Below are positions 1-8,202 of a DNA stretch of 43,548 bases, piece by piece; position 1 is the stretch's first letter, and each line of letters starts with the position of its first letter. The notes under the pieces were generated by a model that did no database searches, was not told the origin of the DNA, and saw only the letters and a list, made by a program, of their open reading frames with translations. The stretch is from Acidimicrobiia bacterium (lineage in GTDB: Bacteria; Actinomycetota; Acidimicrobiia; IMCC26256; PALSA-555), in the NCBI GenBank assembly GCA_009694435.1, contig SHUY01000007.1:1-43548 (forward strand), given 5' to 3'. Both the position numbers and the translations under genes were made by a program.

Positions 1-2
1 GT

Positions 3-590
3 ATTGGCAGTGCCCTGTCACCGACCTTGCTCGTCGAGGCTCCACTGCTATTGGTAGCGCTAGTACCTCGCAATCAGGTCTTGGTTCTCGTTGCCCCCCA
101 ACTCGACTTCTGGCCGTTTTTTTTAGTGGGAACCGTAAGGTTGTTAATTACCGACCCGATGTTTTTTCTCGTTGGCCGCTATTACGGACCGCGTGCGGTG
201 GCGTGGATAGAGCAGCGCTCAGAGTCACCCGGGTCGGTGGCGCGTTTTGAGCGATGGTTCCAGCGAGCGGCTTATCCGGTTGTGGCGATTGCCCCTAATA
301 ACCTGATCTGCACTATTGCCGGCGCGAGCAAAATGCCCGTGCGGGGATTTTTAATCGCCAACTTCACCGGAACCGTAGTGAGAATGTTATTGATCTGGTG
401 GCTAGGGGAAATTTTTGCCGAACCACTAACCGATATTGCCAACTTCATTGGCGAATACCGCTGGTACTTCACCGCCCTAACGGTGGCTTTGGTGGCCTAT
501 TCGATTTATCGGGGCCGGCGCCGAGGTACTTCACCGATTGAAAGTATTGATGATGCAGTGCACGAGTTAGAGGGTGACGAAACTCCCTAA
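3..590 (+). CDS. DedA/VTT-family membrane protein (5' end outside window)
   Basis: The frame is open to the window edge, so the N-terminus is missing. The visible 195 or so residues hold several hydrophobic segments. The pattern fits the VTT/SNARE-associated (DedA) family: 'GRYYG' after a membrane segment, then an amphipathic stretch 'FERWFQRAAYPVVAIAP' leading into a Gly/Asn-rich membrane region and a last helix ending in RGRRRG. DedA proteins are inner-membrane transporters or scramblases linked to undecaprenyl phosphate or phospholipid recycling; which substrate applies here cannot be told. The tail after the last helix is acidic. Its TAA overlaps the TAG of the convergent CoA-lyase gene through the shared tetranucleotide CTAA. 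Family assignment is fairly secure, function is inference. Confidence 0.75.
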   Translation: MGSALSPTLLVEAPLLLVALVPRNQVLVLVAPQLDFWPFFLVGTVRLLITDPMFFLVGRYYGPRAVAWIEQRSESPGSVARFERWFQRAAYPVVAIAPNNLICTIAGASKMPVRGFLIANFTGTVVRMLLIWWLGEIFAEPLTDIANFIGEYRWYFTALTVALVAYSIYRGRRRGTSPIESIDDAVHELEGDETP

Positions 591-1534
591 CCAGAAGAGC
601 GGCTCATACCCGCCCGCTGGCCACGAGAAACAAACTTGAGCGCCATTTTACGACTCGCTTCGTCAATCATCTCGTCGCCAAACATCACTGCCCCTTTGCG
701 CTCACCCGCCGCCCCTTCGGTGGTGGCTTTTTCGTAAGCATCGAGAATATCGAAGGCGCGATCGTACTGCTCTTGAGTTGGAGTGAACACTTCGTTGATA
801 ATCGCTACTTGATCAGGGTGTAAAGCCCACTTGCCGTCGTAGCCGAGCAAACGCGTGCGCATGGCGTAGTCACGCAACGCTTCACCTTCCTTGATTTTAA
901 GGAACGGGCCGTCAATAACTTGTAGTCCGTTAGCCCGTCCAGCCATGAGAATTTTAGAAAACACATAATGGAAATGATCCCCAGGGTATTCGGGAATTTG
1001 TACTCCCCCAGTGAGAACCGGCATTTCGGTTGAGGCGGCAAAATCGGCGGGGCCAAAAATAATTGTTTCGAGACGAGACGACGCAGCACAAATTTCTTCA
1101 ACATTAATCAAGCCGCGAGCAGTTTCGATCTGGGCTTCAATCCCTACGGAAGATTTACGTCCAGTAACTTTTTCGATTTGCGTTAACAACATGTCGAGTG
1201 CTTGAACATCGGCAGCTGACTGTGCTTTGGGCAGCATCAACTCATCGAGTCGTTCACTTGCGTTCTCGACTACATCGATTACATCGCGATAAGTCCACTC
1301 GGTATCCCACGCGTTGACTCGAACGCAAAGAACTGCTTCTCCCCAGTCGAGCGTGTTGATCGCTTCGACTACCTGACCCCGGGCGGCTTCTTTTTCTAAC
1401 GGCGCAACCGCATCTTCAAGGTCAAGGAACACCATGTCGGCGCCAAGACCGGCCGCCTTGGCCATCATCTTGGGGCTGGAGCCGGGAACCGATAGGCACG
1501 CCCGGCGGGGCAAATTGCGAGACCGTTCTGACAT
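587..1534 (-). CDS. HpcH/HpaI (CitE-like) aldolase, CoA ester lyase
   Basis: A 315-residue protein of the CitE/malyl-CoA lyase group, cytoplasmic TIM-barrel enzymes that cleave or condense beta-hydroxyacyl-CoA esters such as malyl-CoA or citramalyl-CoA. Visible signatures are 'RRACLSVPGSSPKMMAKAA' at the N-terminus (CoA/phosphate contact), 'DMVFLDLEDAV' (metal/catalytic Glu-Asp strand), 'RVNAWDTEW', 'LPKAQS', 'GIEAQIETARGL' (metal-binding Glu) and 'FGPADFAAS'. A Lys-Trp-Ala-Leu-His-Pro motif near residue 240 is also family-typical. Length is normal. The exact substrate cannot be read from the sequence; candidates are malyl-CoA, methylmalyl-CoA or citramalyl-CoA. The start is ATG directly before SERSRN. 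The gene is divergent from the MBL hydrolase with about 30 bases between starts, and its stop overlaps the convergent DedA gene. Confidence 0.88.
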   Translation of the reverse strand: MSERSRNLPRRACLSVPGSSPKMMAKAAGLGADMVFLDLEDAVAPLEKEAARGQVVEAINTLDWGEAVLCVRVNAWDTEWTYRDVIDVVENASERLDELMLPKAQSAADVQALDMLLTQIEKVTGRKSSVGIEAQIETARGLINVEEICAASSRLETIIFGPADFAASTEMPVLTGGVQIPEYPGDHFHYVFSKILMAGRANGLQVIDGPFLKIKEGEALRDYAMRTRLLGYDGKWALHPDQVAIINEVFTPTQEQYDRAFDILDAYEKATTEGAAGERKGAVMFGDEMIDEASRKMALKFVSRGQRAGMSRSSG

Positions 1535-1563
1535 AGCCCCACGCTACCGAATATGGTTAGGTC

Positions 1564-2391
1564 ATGGCCGAACCGGAAACCGTGATGCTTACTCAATTGG
1601 CGGAAGGGGTATACGCCTGGATCCAGCCCGGAGGCGAGACGGGAGTGAGCAATGCTGGCGTTATCGTCGATGACGACGGGCTAACGATTGTCGACACCCT
1701 CATGGTGCGTTCGCAGTGGGAACCTTTTTCTCAGGCGGTGGCCGAACTGGAATTACCGGTAAAACGAGTGATCTTGACTCACGCTCACGTTGACCACGTT
1801 GGGGGCACTAAAGCATTCCCCCATGCGGCCATTTATGCCACTCCCGACACCAGTGAATTGCTCGACCAAGTAATGCCTATAGATGCCTACAAAGCGTTTA
1901 TGCCGGAATTTGAAAATGAGTTTGATGAGTTAGCCGAAATCGGTACTCGGCCAGTAACTCACACAATCGAAACCGCAGCCCAGTTAACTCCTCGCATTGA
2001 GGTTCTCTCTGCTTCCGGTCACACTGCTGGCGACCTTATGGTTTTGGTGGCCGACGCTGACATTTTATTTTCTGGCGACCTTTGTTTTTTTGGCGTGACT
2101 CCGTTGGCGTTTCAGGGTGATCCGTTAGCGTGGGCCGGTGTCCTCGACGCAGTTAGCGAGTTAGCCGACATCATCGTCCCGGGTCACGGCCCCACTGGAG
2201 GAGAAAAAGAATTACGGGATTTACAGAGTTACTTGCGGCATTGTGCGGCGGGAAATATTCCTACTGGGCCGTGGGATCAATGGACTGAACGCTCAACTCG
2301 AGACGAAATCAATATTGAGCGCGCCGCACTTTTACGAGCCGGCCGAGACGAAATGCCCCCCGCTATGCTGCGAGCCATTGGCTGGGGATAA
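1564..2391 (+). CDS. MBL-fold metallo-hydrolase
   Basis: A 275-residue metallo-beta-lactamase-fold protein. The metal ligands are in order: 'THAHVDHVGG' (HxHxDH) near residue 77, 'SGHTAGD' near 155, 'FSGDLCFF' (bridging Asp) near 172 and 'PGHGP' near 204. This is a complete di-zinc or Fe/Zn hydrolase site. The layout after 'GVSNAGVIVDDDGLTIVDTL' resembles the large, catalytically diverse glyoxalase II / SoxH / quinoprotein-relay-like group; the substrate cannot be assigned. No signal peptide is visible, so it is probably cytoplasmic. The ATG start sits 29 bases from the divergent CoA-lyase start, so the two may share a bidirectional promoter. The downstream gene follows after 90 bases. Confidence 0.85.
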   Translation: MAEPETVMLTQLAEGVYAWIQPGGETGVSNAGVIVDDDGLTIVDTLMVRSQWEPFSQAVAELELPVKRVILTHAHVDHVGGTKAFPHAAIYATPDTSELLDQVMPIDAYKAFMPEFENEFDELAEIGTRPVTHTIETAAQLTPRIEVLSASGHTAGDLMVLVADADILFSGDLCFFGVTPLAFQGDPLAWAGVLDAVSELADIIVPGHGPTGGEKELRDLQSYLRHCAAGNIPTGPWDQWTERSTRDEINIERAALLRAGRDEMPPAMLRAIGWG

Positions 2392-2481
2392 AGGTAGTTA
2401 TGGCGTTAGCACGATTCGCTCTTGCGACAAGGTTCTACGCTAATTTCGTAGGTAACACCCGCATAACTGATAGGAATTTTT

Positions 2482-2970
2482 GTGGCCCAAAATCCTGACC
2501 CCGCACTAGAACTGAGCACGAGCAAAGGCGTCACTCGATCACTTGACGACTGGCTAACTATGCACCCGCTGTGCCTTATTTTCTTACCGGGGCGAGTAGA
2601 AGGATCTCAGTGGATACCGGTGGCGGAAAGAATTTTCGCTACTTTTGGTGATGCCGACTGCACCTGCGCTTTCGTGGTCGCCGGCCCCGAAGAAGTGGCT
2701 CGACGCATATTGGGATTAGCCGAAGAAAAATGGATGACTTTTGTTGATCCAGTCGGAGTTCTAAGCGCGGGAGTTGGCCTCACTCAACTTCCGGCGTTTG
2801 TCTACCTGCGCCAAGACGGCACGGTGGTTAGCGCAGCCGAAGGTTGGGACCCAAGAGAATGGCAAAAAGTGGCGCGCGCAGTAGCTCAGTCAACCGCATG
2901 GACGGTGCCAGAAGTGCGAGGCCCCAATGATCCGCCTACCGGAACGAGTTGGCCGGTAAAAGCCGCTTAA
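2482..2970 (+). CDS. Thioredoxin-fold protein lacking the CxxC motif
   Basis: A 162-residue protein starting at GTG. It reads like a thioredoxin/peroxiredoxin-type fold: a first strand 'HPLCLIFLPG', a strand 'CTCAFVVAG' near residue 64, and a cis-proline-like turn 'TQLPAFVYLRQDG' followed by a final helix. The position where CxxC would follow the first strand reads 'PGRVEGSQ', so the usual redox pair is absent. A lone CxC (DCTCAF) sits in the next strand. It is therefore probably not a classical disulfide reductase. It follows the MBL hydrolase on the same strand with a 90-base gap and precedes the NlpC/P60 gene. Fold is inferred from pattern only; function is unknown. Confidence 0.6.
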   Translation: MAQNPDPALELSTSKGVTRSLDDWLTMHPLCLIFLPGRVEGSQWIPVAERIFATFGDADCTCAFVVAGPEEVARRILGLAEEKWMTFVDPVGVLSAGVGLTQLPAFVYLRQDGTVVSAAEGWDPREWQKVARAVAQSTAWTVPEVRGPNDPPTGTSWPVKAA

Positions 2971-3096
2971 ATCTTTAACTGCGCGCCGAAAACTGTTACC
3001 AGTACTTAGATTTAACCCGCGCCGAGGAGACTCTTGATTTCGTTCTAGAATTGGTCCTTGGCGCGACAAAGTCAGTTGCGACCATTCCTTTTTCTT

Positions 3097-4224
3097 ATGA
3101 CAAATTTTTGGTCAAACTCGCCCAAAAGCCGTAACCGGAGCGCACCCAAACGCAAGCGGTGGCAACTAGTTGTAGTGGCGTTGATTGTCCTAGCGGGCAG
3201 CGGTGTCCTTCCGCTGGGCTCTAGTGCTATCAGCAGCGCAGCTCCCATCGACGATAAACGAGCCCAAGCCAAAGCGATTCAAGCCCAAATCGATGACCTA
3301 GATATAAAAATAAGCGCTTTGGCCGAACAACTCCACGGCGCCGAAGAAGCCCGTGACGCGGCGCTAGCGGCGGCCAAAGAAGCCGAAACCCAAATAGTTG
3401 CGGCTCGGCAAGAAGTGTCTCGTACACGAAAAATTGTTCGTGCTCGTTGGGCGGCGATTTATCAGCAGTCGATCAGTGGACAAGGGATCAACGAACTCAA
3501 CCTCAGTAACACCGATCAACTATTAAGCAGCCGCCAGTACGCAAAAAATCAAGCCAGTAGCGACAACGAAATGCTTGATCAATTAGCCGTGGCTCAACAA
3601 GATCTCGCGGTAAAAAAATCTGACTACACCGCGGCGGCTAAAGAGGCTGAAGCCCAGAGTCTGACTATTAGCAACTCAAAGCGCGAACTTGAAGCGACTG
3701 AAACTCAACAGGCTGAGGTGCTCGCTCAAGTGAGTGCCGATATAGACGCATTGATCAAAGAGGAGCAGCGCCGCCAAGCGGCCGCCGCGGCTGCGGCTGC
3801 GGTGGCGGGGCGAGGGCGCAGTAGCGGTCGCAGTCCAGAAACTTTTCCCGACCTTCCCCCACCGGGCCCTGCGGCCGCCAACGCCATAGCCTGGGCGCGA
3901 ACACAAATCGGCAAGTCCTACAACAACACCAACCCTGCTCGCTTCGGCCCCGACGCCTTCGACTGCTCGGGCTTGATTTACATGGCCTACGGGATGGCCG
4001 GAGTGTCTATTCCAAAAGTCTCGGGCCCGCAATACCGCGCGTTGCCTCATGTATCAATGGATGCATTGCTACCGGGTGACCTTATTTTCTGGGGAAGCGG
4101 CGGAGGTTCCCACGTAGCGCTCTACGTCGGTGGGGGCCAAGTCGTGGACGCGGGCCGAAGTAACGGAGTGAGCGAACGAGCGATCTGGGGTAATCCGGAA
4201 GGGGCGGCTCGGCCTACTGGTTAG
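3097..4224 (+). CDS. NlpC/P60 peptidoglycan endopeptidase with coiled-coil N-domain
   Basis: A cell-wall hydrolase of the RipA/PcsB-like type, expected to cut peptidoglycan stem peptides outside the cell. From the ATG chosen here there is a basic N-region (SRNRSAPKRKR), one hydrophobic export segment 'WQLVVVALIVLAGSGVL', then a long Ala/Glu/Gln-rich coiled coil of about 200 residues. An Ala-run and Pro-rich linker follow, then a C-terminal NlpC/P60 domain. Catalytic Cys is in 'FDCSGLIYMAYG' and His in 'GSHVALYVGGG'. The open frame continues upstream to a TTG at 3058, but the ATG gives a better signal-anchor; neither has a clear ribosome binding site. The coiled coil probably keeps the enzyme inactive until a divisome partner engages it (known for the family, inferred here). 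Confidence 0.88.
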   Translation: MTNFWSNSPKSRNRSAPKRKRWQLVVVALIVLAGSGVLPLGSSAISSAAPIDDKRAQAKAIQAQIDDLDIKISALAEQLHGAEEARDAALAAAKEAETQIVAARQEVSRTRKIVRARWAAIYQQSISGQGINELNLSNTDQLLSSRQYAKNQASSDNEMLDQLAVAQQDLAVKKSDYTAAAKEAEAQSLTISNSKRELEATETQQAEVLAQVSADIDALIKEEQRRQAAAAAAAAVAGRGRSSGRSPETFPDLPPPGPAAANAIAWARTQIGKSYNNTNPARFGPDAFDCSGLIYMAYGMAGVSIPKVSGPQYRALPHVSMDALLPGDLIFWGSGGGSHVALYVGGGQVVDAGRSNGVSERAIWGNPEGAARPTG

Positions 4225-4236
4225 TTATATTTTTAG

Positions 4237-4264
4237 CGGCGATGGTGATTGAATAAAATCGCCG
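4237..4264. repeat. Inverted repeat CGGCGAT/ATCGCCG before selD
   Basis: A perfect 7-base inverted repeat with a 14-base AT-rich loop lies between the NlpC/P60 stop and the selD start. Its right arm ends about ten bases before the start codon. It is not followed by a T-run on either strand, so it is not a standard Rho-independent terminator. It could hide the start of selD or be chance. Confidence 0.35.
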
Positions 4265-4273
4265 TAACATTGG

Positions 4274-5356
4274 GTGATGACTCCGTCAGATCACCCAGTA
4301 AGACTCACCGACTATTCCCACGGTGCGGGTTGTGCGTGCAAGTTGTCACCGGCGGATCTCCGGACAGTGCTGGGAATGATGCAGACGCCCAACGTCGCCT
4401 CCGACCCCAACTTGTTGGTTGGTTTTGATAAATCAGATGATGCCGCGGTTTATCAAGTGCGAGACGACCTTGCCATCGTGGTAACTACTGATTTTTTTAC
4501 CCCAATAGTTGATGACGCTTACGACTGGGGGCGCATAGCCGCCACGAATGCCCTATCGGATATTTACGCCATGGGCGCCGATCCACTATTGGCGCTCAAC
4601 TTGGTGGCTTGGCCCCGAGAAGAAATACCATTTGAAATTTTGGCCCGAGTTCTTGATGGCGGGGGCGACGTAGTGCGTGAGGCGGGCGCGCTGATTGGCG
4701 GCGGCCATTCGATTGATGACACAGAGCCTAAGTACGGGCTCGCAGTCGTGGGTACTGCTCACCCTGAGAGTATCTGGCGTAATTCGGGGGCGCAGATAGG
4801 CGATGTACTCGTACTCACTAAACCGATTGGACTGGGCGCAATTTCGACGGCTATTAAGCGTGGAGCAGCTTCGGCTTCACTAATAGAGACCGCAGTAACA
4901 GTAATGACCACTCTTAACGCAAGCGGACGCGACGCGGCGCGCGCGGTGGGAGTAAATGCTGCTACTGATGTAACCGGGTTTGGCTTACTTGGCCACGCTC
5001 GAGAAATCCTTAGTGGTTCTGGTCTGGCCGGAGAAATACAGTTTCAGACAGTTCCGGCTATTGATGGTGCCCTCGAACTTATTAACGCGGGGATGGTCGC
5101 GGGAGGCACCCAACGCAATCACGCCTACCTAAGCGATCTTGAATCAGGCCTGCCCTCGATTAATTGGGGACCGCTAAGCGAAGACCAACAATTTTTTCTT
5201 GCGGACGCGCAAACTTCAGGAGGACTGTTGTTTGCGGTGGAACCTGACCGAGCCAACGCACTCATAGCAGCCCTTAAAGAACACGGAACACTGGCGGCGG
5301 CGATTATCGGAAAGTGCGTAGCGGGCGAAGCGGGCGCGATCTCGATTACGGAATAA
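4274..5356 (+). CDS. selD: Selenide, water dikinase (selenophosphate synthetase)
   Basis: SelD makes selenophosphate from selenide and ATP, the selenium donor for selenocysteine, 2-selenouridine in tRNA, or selenium-dependent molybdenum hydroxylases. At 360 residues it has full family length. The N-terminal catalytic segment reads 'GAGCACKLSP', with Cys where some homologues carry selenocysteine, plus the essential Lys. The ATP-site and fold motifs 'GGGHSIDDTEPKYGLAVVG' and 'TDVTGFGLLGHAREI' are present. The start is GTG at 4274 or the next codon, ATG at 4277; no Shine-Dalgarno is visible and a hairpin sits just upstream. No selA, selB, selC, selU or yqeB/yqeC is in the window, so the selenium pathway it feeds is not shown. 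Its 3' end overlaps the convergent esterase-thioredoxin gene by 11 bases. Confidence 0.95.
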   Translation: MMTPSDHPVRLTDYSHGAGCACKLSPADLRTVLGMMQTPNVASDPNLLVGFDKSDDAAVYQVRDDLAIVVTTDFFTPIVDDAYDWGRIAATNALSDIYAMGADPLLALNLVAWPREEIPFEILARVLDGGGDVVREAGALIGGGHSIDDTEPKYGLAVVGTAHPESIWRNSGAQIGDVLVLTKPIGLGAISTAIKRGAASASLIETAVTVMTTLNASGRDAARAVGVNAATDVTGFGLLGHAREILSGSGLAGEIQFQTVPAIDGALELINAGMVAGGTQRNHAYLSDLESGLPSINWGPLSEDQQFFLADAQTSGGLLFAVEPDRANALIAALKEHGTLAAAIIGKCVAGEAGAISITE

Positions 5357-6356
5357 CCAACATTCCGAGTTCGGCTTCAATTTGTGGGCGCGGTTTAGCG
5401 CCGAGCACCGAACGCTCAAGTTGGCCATTTCTGAATAGGCCAATCATGGGGATACTTTTCACTTCGTAGGTTTGGGCCAAACTAGGCTCAGCGTCAATAT
5501 TTACCTTCACTACTCGATACGAACTAGTGCGCATGGCGGCAATTTGTTCAACGATTGGCGAAACTTGGCGACACGGTTCGCACCACGGCGCCCAAAAGTC
5601 GACAATGACTGGTAATTCACAACGCAATACTTCGGCTTCAAAGTTTGCCGTTGTTACGGACTTGACCAATGGTTCAGCCGGTGGTTCGGGGATAGGAGCT
5701 TGGGGCTGCGCCCCAGTTTCTATAGCCAACAACCATTCATGAGCCGAAGCTAAAGACTCCATTGCGACTTGATGACCCATTGGGTACTGCTCAAAAGTTA
5801 TGGGTAATCCGGCGGCAACTAAAGTCTCGGCTCCTTGGCGGCCCCGCTCTAAAGCAATAAGTGGATCGTCGGTACCGTGCTGGATTAATACTGGAACTTC
5901 TTGGGCCGCCAAAAAATCGTAAGTAAGACCGGGGTCTTCGGGAAGATAAGTGCTCATAGCCAGTACGCCGGCCGGTCGGGGGCGCGCGCTCGCGCGTAAA
6001 CCTAACGCCAGCGCGAGGGCACCTCCTTGAGAGAATCCGGCTATTACCGCCTCACTACGATTTAGTGAGCGGGCCGTGCATACTTCATCGAGAAGGTCGT
6101 CTAACTCATCGAGAGCGGCCATGAAACCCGAATCGGTAGATTCGTCGGCGGAACCCACCACTGCGGCAATGTCGTACCAAGAAAATCCCGGAGGAGCCGA
6201 AAGAGGACCCCGGGGCAAAATGGTTAAAAAGCGCCCCTCGGGATCGAGGTAGGGCATGATTCCGCCTAAATCCTTCTCGTCGGCGCCGTAGCCGTGAATC
6301 AACAGCATCACGCGCTGGGCCTGAGGCGGGCCAAGCAGATTATGGACTAAAGCCAT
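5346..6356 (-). CDS. Carboxylesterase/phospholipase-thioredoxin fusion protein
   Basis: A two-domain cytoplasmic protein of 336 residues. Residues 1 to about 205 are an alpha/beta hydrolase of the small carboxylesterase/lysophospholipase family: oxyanion strand 'LLIHGYGADEKDL', nucleophile elbow 'GFSQGGA' near residue 109, Asp in 'QHGTDDPL' and His in 'YPMGHQVA'. A Pro-rich linker (QPQAPIPEPPAEP) leads to a complete thioredoxin domain from about 228 to 330, with 'FWAPWCEPCRQ' (active WCxPC) and the cis-Pro strand 'VKSIPMIGLFRNGQ'. Both active sites are intact, and the reading frame is continuous with no stop or overlap between domains, so this is a real fusion rather than two genes. The ATG start precedes ALVHNLLGPP. 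Divergent from the LLM oxidoreductase; convergent with selD, sharing 11 bases. How the activities cooperate is unknown. Confidence 0.88.
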   Translation of the reverse strand: MALVHNLLGPPQAQRVMLLIHGYGADEKDLGGIMPYLDPEGRFLTILPRGPLSAPPGFSWYDIAAVVGSADESTDSGFMAALDELDDLLDEVCTARSLNRSEAVIAGFSQGGALALALGLRASARPRPAGVLAMSTYLPEDPGLTYDFLAAQEVPVLIQHGTDDPLIALERGRQGAETLVAAGLPITFEQYPMGHQVAMESLASAHEWLLAIETGAQPQAPIPEPPAEPLVKSVTTANFEAEVLRCELPVIVDFWAPWCEPCRQVSPIVEQIAAMRTSSYRVVKVNIDAEPSLAQTYEVKSIPMIGLFRNGQLERSVLGAKPRPQIEAELGMLVIP

Positions 6357-6419
6357 TCAAGTATTCCCCTGATAGTGAGCGAACTGCTTGCTTGATGTTA
6401 GGCGGTACTTGCCTGGCGG

Positions 6420-6459
6420 TTGGCCACGGGCAGATGTGCGAACATTCAGGGTCGGCCAA
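6420..6459. repeat. Inverted repeat TTGGCC/GGCCAA in LLM gene leader
   Basis: Six-base arms TTGGCC and GGCCAA enclose 28 bases that contain a smaller potential stem around the loop GCGA. The right arm ends five bases before the ribosome binding site of the LLM oxidoreductase gene. It could be an operator or an RNA hairpin; the arms are short and chance is possible. Confidence 0.25.
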
Positions 6460-6464
6460 TAATT

Positions 6465-6470
6465 AAGGAG
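6465..6470 (+). promoter_or_regulatory. Strong ribosome binding site, LLM oxidoreductase
   Basis: AAGGAG lies seven bases before the ATG at 6478. It fixes this start. Several neighbours (selD, the EEP gene, the first P450) show no such site, so this gene is probably translated efficiently. Confidence 0.8.
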
Positions 6471-6477
6471 TATCAGT

Positions 6478-7518
6478 ATGCGGCTCGGAATCAACCTCGG
6501 GTATCAAGACTGGGGGCGGGGGCTATCTAGCGCGTTGGCTACTGCCCAAGAAGCCGACCGACTCGGCTACCACTCGGGTTGGACGGCCGAGGCTTACGGC
6601 ACTGATTCAGTTACGCCGCTTACTTGGTTAATGGCGCACACCGAACGCATGAACTGGGGAACGGCCATCATGCAAATGCCCGCCCGCACTCCTGCGATGA
6701 CCGCGATGACCGCGGCCACTCTCGATTTGATGAGTGACGGTCGTTTTCTGCTCGGCTTAGGTTTGTCCGGCCCACAAGTAGTTGAAGGTTGGCACGGCCA
6801 ACGCTACGGAAAACCTTTAGTCAAGACGCGTGAATACGTAGAGATCGTGCGAGAAATATTGCGAAGAGAAAAACCTCTTGAGTATCACGGAGAGCACTAC
6901 GACATACCTTTCACCGGCGAAGGAGCGACGGGGCTCGGTAAACCACTTAAGTTGATTGTGCACCCCAAGCGAGCCGACTTGCCGATCTACATTGCCGCTA
7001 TTGGTCCTAAAAATGTAGAACTAGCGGCGGAAATTGCCGACGGATGGCTGCCAATATTTTTCTCCCCCTACCGCTTGCAGGAAACCTACGGTGCGGCGCT
7101 TGACGCTGGTTTCGCTAAAGCGGGTGGAGGAAAAGACCTAAAGAGTTTCGATATTGCACCAACGATAAGCGTGTTAATAGGTGATGACCTCGAAACTTTG
7201 CGCGGGTTTGTGAAGCCTATGGCTGCTCTTTACATTGGTGGCATGGGGGCCCGAGGGAAAAACTTTTACAACGATCTCGCGTGTCGTTACGGTTTTGAGG
7301 CCGAAGCCAAAGAAATTCAAGACCTGTACCTTGACGGGAAGAAAGCCGAAGCCACCGCTGCGGTGCCGGACGACCTAGTTGACGAGATCGCCCTCATTGG
7401 GCCCCGAGAGCGCATCATCGATCGGCTTGACGTCTGGAAAGAGTCAGGCATTACCACCATGATTTTGGGTTCAAGCCAACCAGAAGCTTTGCGCTTGATG
7501 GCAGAATTAGTTCTTTAA
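6478..7518 (+). CDS. LLM-class (luciferase-like) F420/FMN-dependent oxidoreductase
   Basis: A 346-residue cytoplasmic flavin- or F420-dependent oxidoreductase of the bacterial luciferase-like monooxygenase superfamily. The TIM-barrel start '[16 protein letters not shown]' and the segment '[20 protein letters not shown]' are typical. Others are '[12 protein letters not shown]', '[26 protein letters not shown]' and '[25 protein letters not shown]'. In actinobacteria this clade usually uses coenzyme F420, but the cofactor is inferred from family and taxon. The substrate is unknown. The ATG has a strong Shine-Dalgarno. The HAD phosphatase follows after 33 bases and a histidine phosphatase after that, so the three may form an operon. 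Confidence 0.9.
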   Translation: MRLGINLGYQDWGRGLSSALATAQEADRLGYHSGWTAEAYGTDSVTPLTWLMAHTERMNWGTAIMQMPARTPAMTAMTAATLDLMSDGRFLLGLGLSGPQVVEGWHGQRYGKPLVKTREYVEIVREILRREKPLEYHGEHYDIPFTGEGATGLGKPLKLIVHPKRADLPIYIAAIGPKNVELAAEIADGWLPIFFSPYRLQETYGAALDAGFAKAGGGKDLKSFDIAPTISVLIGDDLETLRGFVKPMAALYIGGMGARGKNFYNDLACRYGFEAEAKEIQDLYLDGKKAEATAAVPDDLVDEIALIGPRERIIDRLDVWKESGITTMILGSSQPEALRLMAELVL

Positions 7519-7551
7519 TTAGAAATAACTCGACGACCAGCGCGTTTATTT

Positions 7552-8202
7552 ATGACTTATCAGGCAGTGATATTCGATTTAGGTGGAGTCGTTATGCCTT
7601 CGCCGCTCGACGCTTTTCGGGCTTACGAAGCCGAAGCTGGGCTTCCTCATCGTTTTCTTAGTGAAATAGTTTTAGCGGGAGGCGACGACGGGGCTTGGTC
7701 ACGCCTTGAACGGGGTGAACTTAACCTGAGCGAGTTTGCCGACACTTTTGAATCAGAATGCGCTATGGCTGGGGGGACGGTCATAGTTAGTGATTTGTTT
7801 GCCAGCATTGAATCGGCCAGTGCCCCTCGGCCCAAAATGATCACTGCGATTGAGCGCATTCGCAGCGAAGGTCTCCGGGTGGGAGCGCTTACTAATAACT
7901 GGCACGCCGACAATGCTCAAGAGCCAAGAAACGACAAAGTTACTAAAGATTTTCTCGGCAACCTTTTCGATGTTGTGGTGGAGTCGGCCATCGAAGGAGT
8001 TCGTAAACCCGACCCCAAGATTTATGAAATAACTTGTGATCGACTCGCAGTTTCTCCCACCGAAACGGTGTTCTTAGATGATCTCGGAACCAACCTAAAG
8101 CCTGCCCGGGCTATTGGTATGGCCACTATTAAAGTTGAAGACCCGGACAAAGCCTTGGCCGAGTTAGCAGCACTCCTGAAGTTTTCTCTAGAAGAAGCGT
8201 GA
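7552..8202 (+). CDS. HAD-IA family hydrolase
   Basis: A 216-residue haloacid dehalogenase-like hydrolase of subfamily IA. Motif I is 'VIFDLGGVVMPS', with Gly in place of the second Asp. This is typical of the epoxide-hydrolase-N-terminal/YihX-like branch and argues against a plain DxD sugar phosphatase. Motif II is 'GALTNNWH', motif III 'RKPDPKIYEI' and motif IV 'VFLDDLGTNLKPA'. All four are in normal spacing. Reaction and substrate are not readable. The last codon overlaps the ATG of the next gene (TGATG), so translation of the histidine phosphatase is likely coupled. Confidence 0.85.
   Translation: MTYQAVIFDLGGVVMPSPLDAFRAYEAEAGLPHRFLSEIVLAGGDDGAWSRLERGELNLSEFADTFESECAMAGGTVIVSDLFASIESASAPRPKMITAIERIRSEGLRVGALTNNWHADNAQEPRNDKVTKDFLGNLFDVVVESAIEGVRKPDPKIYEITCDRLAVSPTETVFLDDLGTNLKPARAIGMATIKVEDPDKALAELAALLKFSLEEA

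Noticed and set aside
3780-3850. GC-rich Ala-codon run in the NlpC/P60 gene as a possible repeat element
   Set aside because: It is an ordinary low-complexity Ala/Arg linker between coiled coil and catalytic domain.
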